From Pseudomonadota bacterium (lineage in GTDB: Bacteria; Pseudomonadota; Gammaproteobacteria; Burkholderiales; Burkholderiaceae_B): DNA of 12,527 nucleotides. The translations under genes were made by a program, and so were the position numbers. The stretch lies in assembly GCA_023432075.1 (NCBI GenBank), contig JAEYVD010000324.1, positions 1-12,527 of the forward strand. Reading direction: 5' to 3'. Every line of letters begins with the position of its first letter. Positions within the stretch are counted from its first letter, which is position 1. Below, one piece after another: positions 1 through 6,671 of this stretch. The notes beneath the pieces were generated by a model, which searched no databases, was not told where the DNA came from, and was given only the letters and a program-made list of their open reading frames with translations.

Positions 1-62
1 CGCGGGCGGTTCATGCCGCGCCGCAATCGTGTTGTCCGATTCATTTCACAAAGGTGCGATCC

Positions 63-614
63 ATGGCCAAGAAACTGAATGAGAAGACCACCAAGGCGCT
101 GAAGGTCCGCCGCAAGGCGCCGCTGGCGACGCCCACCGACCTGGCGGCCGACGCCACCCGCGACATCTCCGCAGTGCTGAATCAGGTGCTGGCCGACGTG
201 TTTGCCTTGTACCTGAAGACCAAGAACTTTCATTGGCACGTCAGCGGTCCCCACTTCCGCGACTACCACCTCTTGCTGGACGAGCAGGGCGACCAGCTGT
301 TCGCCATGACGGATCCCATCGCCGAGCGCATCCGCAAGATCGGGGGCACGACGCTGCGGTCCATCGGGCACATTTCGCGCTCGCAGCGCATTGCGGACAA
401 CGACGCCGACTTCGTGCAGCCGCTGGACATGCTGGCCGAGCTGCGCGAAGACAACAAGGTGCTGGCGGCAACGCTGCGCGAGGCGCACAACGTCACCGAC
501 GAGCATCGCGATATCGCCAGTTCCAGCCTGATCGAAAACTGGATCGACGAGACCGAGCGGCGCACGTGGTTCTTGTTTGAGGCCAGCCGTCAGGGCGATT
601 CGACGGGACATTGA
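63..614 (+). CDS. dps: Dps family DNA-binding ferritin-like protein
   Basis: Mini-ferritin of the Dps family, 183 aa. Such proteins form 12-subunit cytoplasmic shells that oxidise and store iron using peroxide and can coat DNA in stress or stationary phase. All five classic ferroxidase ligands are visible with the right spacing: H57 (in NFHWHVSG), H69, D73, D84 and E88 (in DPIAER). The first 20 residues are rich in Lys and Arg (MAKKLNEKTTKALKVRRKAP), which in this family is the DNA-contacting tail. I chose the ATG at 63 because an AAAGG-type ribosome site at about 50-54 is well placed for it; an in-frame GTG at 54 overlaps that site and is unlikely. The length is slightly above the usual 160-170 aa because of the tail. 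It stands alone and converges on the next gene. Too little upstream sequence is present to judge its promoter. Identification is secure. Confidence 0.95.
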   Translation: MAKKLNEKTTKALKVRRKAPLATPTDLAADATRDISAVLNQVLADVFALYLKTKNFHWHVSGPHFRDYHLLLDEQGDQLFAMTDPIAERIRKIGGTTLRSIGHISRSQRIADNDADFVQPLDMLAELREDNKVLAATLREAHNVTDEHRDIASSSLIENWIDETERRTWFLFEASRQGDSTGH

Positions 615-658
615 GCCTGTCGGATGGGGCGACGGTCCGGCGGTACCGGTATCGTCGG

Positions 659-695
659 GTCAACGCCGCCCGCCAGAACGTGCGGGCGGATTGAC
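659..695. terminator. Hairpin between convergent dps and ridA-like genes
   Basis: A strong inverted repeat fills the 90-bp gap between two convergent genes. The core is a perfect 8-bp GC stem (666-673 CCGCCCGC with 682-689 GCGGGCGG) around an 8-nt loop. It is extended outward by GTCAA (659-663) pairing with TTGAC (691-695) across a small CG/A internal loop. The structure would form in RNA from either strand. There is no U-tract on either side, so this is a plausible shared 3'-end or RNA-stabilising hairpin and not a textbook intrinsic terminator. A smaller palindromic stretch (around CGGTACCG, 641-648) lies just to its left. Confidence 0.5.
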
Positions 696-704
696 TCGGC
701 GGGG

Positions 705-1205
705 TCAGCCGCGGTCGTCCAGCAACGCGCTGATTTCGATTTCGGACCAGCTGCGGCCTGGCAGGCTGGTCACGCCCACCGCGCTGCGCGCCGGGCGCGG
801 CATATGCGGGAATGCGGCCTCAAGCACCTGCGATGCACCGTCCAGTACCGCGCTGTGGTGTTCGAAGTCCGCCTCGCTGCGCAGATAGCCGCGCAGCTGC
901 ACGATGGCGCGTACGCGGTCCAGGTTGCCGCCGCTGGCCTCGCGCAGGGCGCTCAGCGCGCTCAGCGCCGCATGCGCGCAGGCCGCCCGGGCCGCGTCCA
1001 GATCGGCGCCCTGCCGGCATACGCCGACGATGGGAGCGCCGTCCCGCCGGCTGGCCTGGCCGCTGACGCAGATCAGTGTTGCGCCTGCCAGTGCGGCCAG
1101 GTGGTAGGGGGCATAGGCGCCGCGCGGAACCGGCGCGGCGGGCAGGCGCCAGCCGGCTGCCGCCAGTCGCGACTCGGCCGTACAGAGGCGGGTCACCGCA
1201 TCCAT
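705..1205 (-). CDS. RidA/YjgF-YER057c-UK114 family protein (150-aa-type subgroup)
   Basis: A 166-aa member of the RidA (YjgF/UK114) superfamily, cytoplasmic trimers that in RidA itself hydrolyse reactive enamine/imine intermediates. The pattern here (ESRLAAAGWRLP near residue 11, GAYAPY at 29-34, LICVSGQ at 44-50, NLDRV at 94-98, VLDGAS at 120-125, ARSAVGV at 139-145) fits the roughly 150-aa RidA-like subgroup and not canonical 128-aa RidA. R140 corresponds to the carboxylate-binding Arg of RidA (the ARSCVEV region), and the acidic pair E155/E157 lies where RidA has its EIE motif, so deaminase-type chemistry is possible but not proven. The start ATG lies inside the end of the phzF-like gene (13-nt overlap), which suggests translational coupling. 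It is the last gene of the Bug-PhzF-RidA operon. A longer upstream in-frame extension exists but only runs antisense-like through the neighbouring gene and was discarded. Confidence 0.85.
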   Translation of the reverse strand: MDAVTRLCTAESRLAAAGWRLPAAPVPRGAYAPYHLAALAGATLICVSGQASRRDGAPIVGVCRQGADLDAARAACAHAALSALSALREASGGNLDRVRAIVQLRGYLRSEADFEHHSAVLDGASQVLEAAFPHMPRPARSAVGVTSLPGRSWSEIEISALLDDRG

Positions 1206-2062
1206 TGCGTTTCGCCGCTCAGCCAACACCCGGGGGCGTCGACCCGCCGGCGCAACTGGATTGCCGATGGCGAGCCCATGGCCACACCCTGGCGGACGGT
1301 GTATACCCCGTCCGCCGGCACGCTTCCCGTCTCGTTCAGGTAGCCCCACAGGGCGGCGGCCGCGATGCCGGTGGCAGCATCCTCGGGGTAGCCAGACGCC
1401 TTGGGAAATTGCCGCGCGCTGGCGCCGTCCGTCGTCAGTGCATAGGGATAGAGACCGGTCGAGCCGATGGCCTCGCAAAGATCCCGCATCGCGTCGAAGT
1501 CGGGCGCCAAGGCGTTCAGCTCGGCCACGCCCGGCAGCCGTACCAACGTCTTCACGCGGCTGGTGCTGGCATTGATCATGTGCAGGCCGGGCAGGTCGGC
1601 ATCGATGCGCAGCACGGCGGCGATCGCGCGGCATTGCGCCGGCGTGAGCGCTGAGGTCGCAACGGCAGGCTGCGACACCCAGGCGCGATTGCCTGCGTCG
1701 TCCCATTCGGTATCCACGCTGCCGCTCAGGGTCTGAACACGTGCGCGCGGCGTCGTCCAGCGTCCCCACTGCCGCAGGGCCCAGAGCGTGCCCACGGTTG
1801 CGTGTCCACACATCTCCATTTCGTGGCCGGGAACGAAGAATCGCAATTGGCACAGATGATCATCGCGATTGGCCGGCACAACGAAGGACGACTCGTGACC
1901 GTGGTGCGCGGCCAGGGCCTGCATGTCGCTGGCCGTCATGCCCTGCGCGTCAAGCACCAGCGGCACCGGGTTTCCGCCTTGGCGGGGCTGGGACGTATCG
2001 ACGAATACGCGCAGCAGGATCGCCTGGCCGGCGGGAGGAATGTCGGGGTGAAGGTCAGTCAA
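1193..2062 (-). CDS. PhzF-family isomerase/epimerase-like protein
   Basis: A 289-aa PhzF-family protein. These enzymes have two similar alpha/beta-barrel halves (diaminopimelate-epimerase fold) and catalyse isomerisation by proton shuttling, as in phenazine synthesis; most family members have unknown substrates. Visible family motifs are the N-terminal LLRVFVDT...GGNPVPLVLD (16-38), HGHESSFV (54-61) with E57 matching the catalytic Glu of PhzF, MCGHATVGT (83-91), EDAATG (227-232), and QGVAMGSPS (258-266). The length is typical. The start is a TTG at 2062-2060, backed by GGAG six bases upstream, and it overlaps the end of the Bug gene by 8 nt (TTGACTGA). The next ATG would remove the first conserved strand. 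No other phenazine genes are present, so a phenazine role is unlikely. The substrate is unknown. Confidence 0.9.
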   Translation of the reverse strand: MTDLHPDIPPAGQAILLRVFVDTSQPRQGGNPVPLVLDAQGMTASDMQALAAHHGHESSFVVPANRDDHLCQLRFFVPGHEMEMCGHATVGTLWALRQWGRWTTPRARVQTLSGSVDTEWDDAGNRAWVSQPAVATSALTPAQCRAIAAVLRIDADLPGLHMINASTSRVKTLVRLPGVAELNALAPDFDAMRDLCEAIGSTGLYPYALTTDGASARQFPKASGYPEDAATGIAAAALWGYLNETGSVPADGVYTVRQGVAMGSPSAIQLRRRVDAPGCWLSGETQWMR

Positions 2063-3023
2063 ACTGGACTCCGGTCTTGGTGATGAGCTCGCCCCAGAAG
2101 GCGAGGTCGTGTGAGACGGTTTGCGTCAGCGCCTCGGCTGTGTCGGGACGGACGTCGACGCCCTTGGCGGCAAGATCCGCGGCAACGGCCGGGTCCCGCA
2201 GCGCCGTGTTCAAGGCAAGGTTCATCTTTTGCACGATGGCCGGTGGCGTGCCCTCGGGAAAGGCCAGGCCGTACCAGAGCGATTGCGTGTACGTTGGCAT
2301 GCCCTGCGCCGCGAAGGTCGGCACGGCAGGCAGGATGGGCGTCGCGCTGGTGGTGGCAACGGCGATCAGCTTGCCGCTTTGCACGAAGGGCGCCAGGCCC
2401 ACCGGGTTGTCGAACATGATGTCGACCTGACCGCCGATCAGGTCCGTGTAGGCGGGTGCTGCCCCACGATAGGGAACGTGCGTCAGATCCAGCTGCTTGT
2501 CTTTCTTGAACATCTCGCCCAGCAGATGCGACACCGTGCCGGCGCCCACCGAGGCATACGTGCCCACGCGGCGCGCTTTCAGCGCGTCGACCAGTTCGGG
2601 GACCGTGGCTGCCTTCAGGGCAGGTTGGACCGCCAGCACGTAGGGCGACGTGCCGATGAAACCGACGTAATCGAAATCCTTGGCCGGCTTGTACGGCAGG
2701 TTCTTGTACAGGTGGGCGGCAAGCGCGGTGGTGCTGGTGGTGACGGCCAGCGCCGTGTAGCCGTCCGGTTTGGCGCGCGCGGCCTGGCCCGACCCCACGG
2801 TTCCGCCCGCGCCGCCGGCATTCTGGATGATCACGGTCTGCTTCAATTCGCGCGTCAGCGCCGGCTGCAACGTGCGCACGACCAGATCCGTGCCGCCGCC
2901 GGCCGGGAAGGGGACGATCAAGGTGATCGGCTTGTCCGGCCAAACGGGTTCGGCGAGGGCGCTGGCAAGCGGCAGGGCAAGCAGGGCGGTGGACAGCAAA
3001 GCCGCCGGAAGTGTGCGAATCAT
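2055..3023 (-). CDS. Bug-family (TctC-like) tripartite tricarboxylate transporter receptor
   Basis: A 322-aa periplasmic substrate-binding protein of the Bug/TctC family, which binds small carboxylates and related metabolites and is hugely expanded in Bordetella and relatives. Residues 1-24 form a signal peptide (MIRTLPAALLST..., hydrophobic core, ALA before EP). The mature start shows the family pattern: WPDKPITLIVPFPAGGGTD, with the AGGGTD ligand loop near 40-45. Further typical stretches are GSGQAARAKPDGYT, DLTHVPYRG, GGQVDIMFDN and AVPTFAAQG. The ATG at 3023 has an AAAGGGAAA ribosome site just upstream; longer in-frame extensions run into the divergent gene and lack a signal peptide. No TctA/TctB membrane genes are present, as is common for orphan Bug receptors. 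It is the first gene of the operon with phzF-like and ridA-like genes. The ligand cannot be read from sequence. Confidence 0.93.
   Translation of the reverse strand: MIRTLPAALLSTALLALPLASALAEPVWPDKPITLIVPFPAGGGTDLVVRTLQPALTRELKQTVIIQNAGGAGGTVGSGQAARAKPDGYTALAVTTSTTALAAHLYKNLPYKPAKDFDYVGFIGTSPYVLAVQPALKAATVPELVDALKARRVGTYASVGAGTVSHLLGEMFKKDKQLDLTHVPYRGAAPAYTDLIGGQVDIMFDNPVGLAPFVQSGKLIAVATTSATPILPAVPTFAAQGMPTYTQSLWYGLAFPEGTPPAIVQKMNLALNTALRDPAVAADLAAKGVDVRPDTAEALTQTVSHDLAFWGELITKTGVQFD
2060..2072 (-). promoter_or_regulatory. Ribosome site and TTG start of the phzF-like gene
   Basis: On the minus strand GGAG (2072-2069) is followed by six bases (TCCAGT) and then TTG (2062-2060). The site lies within the last codons of the Bug gene, whose TGA is at 2057-2055. 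This supports the rare TTG start and makes coupled re-initiation likely. Confidence 0.6.
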
Positions 3024-3024
3024 G

Positions 3025-3129
3025 GATTTCCCTTTGTGTTTGTTGAATGACCCAGATCGTAGGGAGCGGGCAAGCTGGCGGCGAACCGCGACGCGACAGT
3101 ATTCGATCCCGGGTGCGACAAGGGAAATC
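3025..3129. repeat. Perfect 10-bp inverted repeat in divergent bug/araC region
   Basis: GATTTCCCTT (3025-3034) and AAGGGAAATC (3120-3129) are perfect reverse complements about 85 bp apart. They lie at the bug end and the middle of the 216-bp gap between the divergent bug and AraC-type genes. One arm covers the bug ribosome site; the other overlaps a weak candidate -35 for bug. They could be paired operator half-sites for the divergent regulator, or coincidence. Confidence 0.4.
3098..3126 (-). promoter_or_regulatory. Weak candidate sigma70 promoter for bug operon
   Basis: On the minus strand a possible -10 AATACT (3103-3098) is preceded by a 17-bp spacer and a poor -35 TTCCCT (3126-3121). A start near 3091 would give a leader of about 68 nt before the bug ATG. 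The -35 match is weak, which would fit activator dependence, but this is a low-confidence guess. The remaining gap up to 3239 shows no clear promoter for the AraC gene. Confidence 0.2.
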
Positions 3130-3239
3130 ACGCGGGGGCGCCGGGCTTGCGTGAAAACGGCTGCGCGCCGATACTGGCCCAACGCCCACTCTTGCTGCTG
3201 CCGGGCGTTCCCCGGCGCACCACACGCCCGCACTCCCTC

Positions 3240-4037
3240 ATGTCGCGTTCCGTCCCGCTTTCCTCTAAACAGGACCTCATCGCCCAGACAGGTTTCGCCC
3301 TGGCGGCCAGCCGGCAGCCGCGCTATGCCTTTCATTGGCATGAGCACGACTGCGCCATGCTGCTTTGGCCGCGGGCCGGCGCACTGGACAGCGCCTGGCG
3401 GGACGAGGCAGGCGCGCGCCGCCGTTGCCGGCTTGTCCGTGGGCAGGCGTTGTTGTTGCCGTCGCATGTCGAGCACAGCACGCGCGCCGAGAGCATTTCT
3501 CAACAGCATGGCGAACTCTATCTGGCTCCGGAACTGTTGCGGGCATGCCGGGCGGGGGGCGTGCTGCAGTTGGATGGTGCGGCGCAGGCCATGCTGGATG
3601 CGCTCTGGAAGCCGGCGTTGTCTGCGTCCGCGCTGCCGATGCTGGTGGAAGCGTTGATTACTCAGCTGGATGCGGCGCACCGGATTCACGGCCAGGTCCT
3701 CACGCCGCAGCCGCCGCTGCCTTTGGCGCGGCAATGGCTGGAGCTCTTGCGCGAGCGGCTCGAAGCGGGGCAGCCGCTGCCCGCGATCGCCGATTCGGCC
3801 AGCGTGCTCGGCGCCACCACCCGCACGCTGCAGCGCGCCTGCATGGAGGCCTATGGCCAGTCTCCTATTTCCTTGCGCCGCATGGTCCTGGCGCAGGCTG
3901 CGCGCCAGCGGCTCGCCATGGGCGAACCGGCGGCAAGAGTCAGCGCCGAATTGGGGTTTTCCAGCAGCGGCCACCTGGGCCGGCTGCTGCGCGCGGTGGA
4001 CCCCGCATCGGCATCCGGCATCGCCGCACCGCCCTGA
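3240..4037 (+). CDS. AraC-family transcriptional regulator
   Basis: A 265-aa cytoplasmic AraC-type regulator. The N-terminal half looks like a cupin sensor, with a His cluster FHWHEHD (31-37) and LLLPSHVEHS (71-80), as in the short AraC-cupin group. The C-terminal DNA-binding part has a first helix-turn-helix near 178-203 (PLPAIADSASVLGATTRTLQRA), the linker YGQSPISLRRMVLAQAARQRL, and a second helix-turn-helix starting at VSAELGFSSSGHLGRLLRA (234-252). The tail is odd: the usual F-R-x-x-F-G-x-x-P-x-x-Y-R ending is replaced by AVDPASASGIAAPP. I chose the ATG at 3240; a TTG at 3147 would add 31 residues with no family resemblance. Neither start has a strong ribosome site. The gene diverges from the bug operon, the classic position for its regulator, and ends 4 bp from the convergent ATPase gene. 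Confidence 0.88.
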   Translation: MSRSVPLSSKQDLIAQTGFALAASRQPRYAFHWHEHDCAMLLWPRAGALDSAWRDEAGARRRCRLVRGQALLLPSHVEHSTRAESISQQHGELYLAPELLRACRAGGVLQLDGAAQAMLDALWKPALSASALPMLVEALITQLDAAHRIHGQVLTPQPPLPLARQWLELLRERLEAGQPLPAIADSASVLGATTRTLQRACMEAYGQSPISLRRMVLAQAARQRLAMGEPAARVSAELGFSSSGHLGRLLRAVDPASASGIAAPP

Positions 4038-4041
4038 ACCG

Positions 4042-5745
4042 TCAGGCTAGGGGGGCGGCGTCGGATTCGAACAGCGCCTTTCCCGCGCTGCCCGCCGCTG
4101 GCGCGTGGCCTGGAATGGAAGCGATCAGTTCCCGGGTGTAGTCGCTGCAAGGCTGCAAGAACACATCCCGCGCCGCGCCGATCTCCACCACGCGTCCGCG
4201 CTGCATGACGGCGATACGGTGGCACAGCCGTGCGGCGACGCGCAGGTCGTGCGTGATGAAAACAATGCTCACGCCCAGCCGTTCCCGAATGGATTCCAAG
4301 AGATCCAGAATCTGCGCCTGCACTGAAACGTCCAGCGCGGAGACCGCCTCGTCGGCAATCAGGATTTCGGGCTCCATCATCAGTGCGCGGGCGATGGACA
4401 GGCGCTGGCGCTGCCCGCCCGAGAATTCGTGCGGAAACCGTTCCAGCGCGCCCGGATCCATGCTGACGAGCTCCAGCATCTCGATCATGCGCGCGTGCAC
4501 CTGCGCGGCGTCCGCGCCGAAATTCAAGGGGCCTTCCGCCAGCGTGCGGCCGATTCTGCGGCGTGGGTTGAACGAGCGGAAGGGGTCCTGGAACACCATC
4601 TGCACGCGTTTGCGATAAGCGCGCGCCTGATGTCCGGATAGCCGGCCGACGGGTTGCCCATCGATGAAAATCTCGCCCGAGGTCGGTGAGGCGAAGCGGG
4701 CCAGGCAGCGGCCCAATGTGGTCTTGCCCGAGCCCGACTCGCCCACGATGCCCAGCGTCTCGCCGCGCGCCAACTGCAGCGACACGCCGCCCAGCGCATC
4801 GACGCGGCGGCGCCTGGACTTGAATAGCGAGCGGGTTTCGAAGCGCAGGGTCAGGTCGCGCACCTCCAGCGCGGGCGTACCCGTCTGTTCCAGCGGCCTG
4901 GCGCGGAAATCGCCCCGTGGACGTGCGGCCAGAAGACGTTGGGTGTATGGGTGGCGGGGATGGTTCAGCACGTCGGCGGCATTACCCTGTTCGACGATGC
5001 GTCCCGCCTGCATCACCACGACGCGGTCGGCGATCTCCGCGACCACGTCGAAGTCGTGGGTGATGAACAGTACGCCGTTGTCGTGGCGGCCCCGCAGGTC
5101 GTTGAGCAGGCGCAAAACCTGCGCCTGCGACGTCACGTCCAGCGCCGTGGTGGGCTCGTCCGCGATGATCAGGCCCGGCTCCATCGCCAGCGCCATGGCG
5201 ATCATCACGCGTTGGCGCTGTCCGCCCGACAACTGGTGCGGGTACGCGTGCTGGAGCTTTTCCGGATGGGGCAGGCGCACATCGGACAGCAAGGCCAGGA
5301 CGCGGCTGGCCACCGCCTCGCGATCCATGCGCTTGGCATGGAATTCGAACACCTCCGCGATCTGGTCGCCGACGCGCATCAGCGGATTGAGCGCCGTCAT
5401 CGGCTCCTGGAAGATCATCGCCATGCGGTTGCCGCGCAGCTTCTGCAGCGTGTCCCGCCCGGCGTGCGTGATGTCGCGCCCCGACAGCAGGATCTGGCCG
5501 CTTTCCAGGGTGAGCGTTCCTTTGGGCAACAAGCCCATGATGGCGCTGGAGGTCACGGATTTGCCGGACCCGGATTCGCCCACAATGCAGACGATTTCGC
5601 GCGCGTTGACGGAAAGCGACACGTCTTCCACGGCATAACGGCGGTCGCCGCTGCCGGGCAGGCGCACCTTCAGGTTCCGGATATCCAGGATGGCGGTGGC
5701 GGGGGCGCTGGCCAATAGGGCCTGTGCCTGGAGTGCTGGGTTCAT
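4042..5745 (-). CDS. Fused double ATP-binding subunit of peptide-type ABC importer (DppD-DppF/GsiA-like)
   Basis: A 567-aa protein holding two complete ABC ATPase domains in one chain, as in GsiA or YejF; it powers import on the cytoplasmic face of the permeases. Domain 1 has Walker A GESGSGKS (56-63), Q-loop FQEP (112-115), signature LSGGQRQ (172-178), Walker B IIADEP (193-198) and switch H230. It ends with HPYTQRLLAARP, typical of oligopeptide transporters. Domain 2 has Walker A GESGSGKT (335-342), FQDP (385-388), FSGGQRQ (441-447), Walker B ILIADEA with E466, and H499. Both sites look catalytically intact. I chose the ATG at 5745: it lies 4 bp after the upstream permease stop and has AAGGG eight bases before it. 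An in-frame start at 5793 would add 16 residues and overlap dppC. Its stop lies 4 bp from the convergent AraC gene, with both stop codons in a small CCTGA/TCAGG palindrome. Confidence 0.95.
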   Translation of the reverse strand: MNPALQAQALLASAPATAILDIRNLKVRLPGSGDRRYAVEDVSLSVNAREIVCIVGESGSGKSVTSSAIMGLLPKGTLTLESGQILLSGRDITHAGRDTLQKLRGNRMAMIFQEPMTALNPLMRVGDQIAEVFEFHAKRMDREAVASRVLALLSDVRLPHPEKLQHAYPHQLSGGQRQRVMIAMALAMEPGLIIADEPTTALDVTSQAQVLRLLNDLRGRHDNGVLFITHDFDVVAEIADRVVVMQAGRIVEQGNAADVLNHPRHPYTQRLLAARPRGDFRARPLEQTGTPALEVRDLTLRFETRSLFKSRRRRVDALGGVSLQLARGETLGIVGESGSGKTTLGRCLARFASPTSGEIFIDGQPVGRLSGHQARAYRKRVQMVFQDPFRSFNPRRRIGRTLAEGPLNFGADAAQVHARMIEMLELVSMDPGALERFPHEFSGGQRQRLSIARALMMEPEILIADEAVSALDVSVQAQILDLLESIRERLGVSIVFITHDLRVAARLCHRIAVMQRGRVVEIGAARDVFLQPCSDYTRELIASIPGHAPAAGSAGKALFESDAAPLA

Positions 5746-5749
5746 GGCG

Positions 5750-6646
5750 TCAGCCCTTGGATTTGCGGGAGAGTCGGGGGTCCAGGCGGTCACGCAAGGC
5801 GTCGCCGAACATGTTTACGGCGAGGATCAGCAGGGCGAGGAACACGCCCGGATACAGCACGATCCAGGGCGCGCGCTGGAAGAACGGGCGTCCCTCGGCG
5901 ATGATGCTTCCCAGGCTGGGAATCTCTGGCGGAAAGCCCAGTCCCAGGAAACCCAGCACGGCTTCGGTAAGGATGGCGGCCGCGCAGACAAAGGTGGCCT
6001 GCACCACCAACGGATTGATCGTGCTGGGAAGAATGTGCCGCCACAACACCTTCAGGGCGGGCGTACCGGAACCGATTGATGCCTCGACGTAGGGTTCCTC
6101 GCGCACCGACAGCACGACGCCGCGAACCAGCCGCGCCACGCGCGGTATCTCCGGAATCGATATGGCGATAACCATGGTGGCGATGTTGGCGCCGCCCAGC
6201 GCGACCATCGCCACGGCAAGAAGCAGGCCGGGTATCGCCATGATGCCGTCCATCAAGCGCATCATGGGCGCATCGAGCCGGCGGACATACCCGGCGGCCA
6301 GTCCGATGCAAAGGCCCGCCGCGATGGCAATGGCGCTCACCAGCGCTGCAAGCGTGATCGACAGGCGTCCGCCGTACAGCACCCGGGACAGCAGGTCGCG
6401 GCCCAGCGAGTCGGTGCCCAGCCAATACGTATCGGATGAGGGCTGAAGGCGCGCGCGAGGGGTAAGCGCGCCGGGATCATGGAACGAAATCCAGGGGGCG
6501 CCCACAGTCAGCGCCACCAGCAGCATCAGCAGCAGTAGCGAGCCCAGCATCACAGGGTCGCCGATCAGGGCGGCAATGGCCTGGCGCAGCCGCGATGGCG
6601 GTGGCGTGGCGGGCAGGAGGGCGGCGGGAGAGGAGGAAGGGGGCAT
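5750..6646 (-). CDS. DppC/OppC-family ABC permease
   Basis: A 298-aa inner-membrane permease of the DppC type. A Pro/Ser-rich cytoplasmic N-terminus is followed by a first membrane segment (about 33-52) and the family hallmark WLGTDSLGRD (75-84). The remaining hydrophobic segments lie at about 97-120, 136-165, 213-235 and 262-281. The coupling (EAA) loop that docks on the ATPase is EASIGSGTPALKVLWRHILP (188-207). The C-terminus GDALRDRLDPRL is typical. It lies 25 bp after dppB and 4 bp before the ATPase gene, so it is co-transcribed. The ATG at 6646 is preceded by only a loose ribosome site, but the length matches the family well. Confidence 0.95.
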   Translation of the reverse strand: MPPSSSPAALLPATPPPSRLRQAIAALIGDPVMLGSLLLLMLLVALTVGAPWISFHDPGALTPRARLQPSSDTYWLGTDSLGRDLLSRVLYGGRLSITLAALVSAIAIAAGLCIGLAAGYVRRLDAPMMRLMDGIMAIPGLLLAVAMVALGGANIATMVIAISIPEIPRVARLVRGVVLSVREEPYVEASIGSGTPALKVLWRHILPSTINPLVVQATFVCAAAILTEAVLGFLGLGFPPEIPSLGSIIAEGRPFFQRAPWIVLYPGVFLALLILAVNMFGDALRDRLDPRLSRKSKG

Positions 6647-6671
6647 CGGTCAGTTCCGAATCGTCGGCGGT

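Noticed and set aside
1..62. A promoter for dps
   Set aside because: TTGTCC at 33-38 resembles a -35, but there is no -10 at proper distance before the ribosome site, and too little upstream sequence is present.
705..1853. A 382-residue version of the RidA-like protein
   Set aside because: The extra 216 residues are antisense-like, Arg-rich and overlap the phzF-like gene in another frame; family similarity starts at the ATG at 1205.
1193..2062. Assigning the PhzF-like gene to phenazine biosynthesis
   Set aside because: No phzA/B, D, E or G homologues are nearby, and most PhzF-family proteins occur in bacteria that make no phenazines.
2121..3050. A 309-codon plus-strand frame opposite the Bug gene
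   Set aside because: Shadow of the Bug coding sequence; no recognisable domain and no ribosome site.
2055..3974. A 639-residue version of the Bug protein starting far upstream
   Set aside because: The extra N-terminus is antisense to the AraC-type gene, has no family resemblance, and would bury the clear signal peptide at the ATG at 3023.
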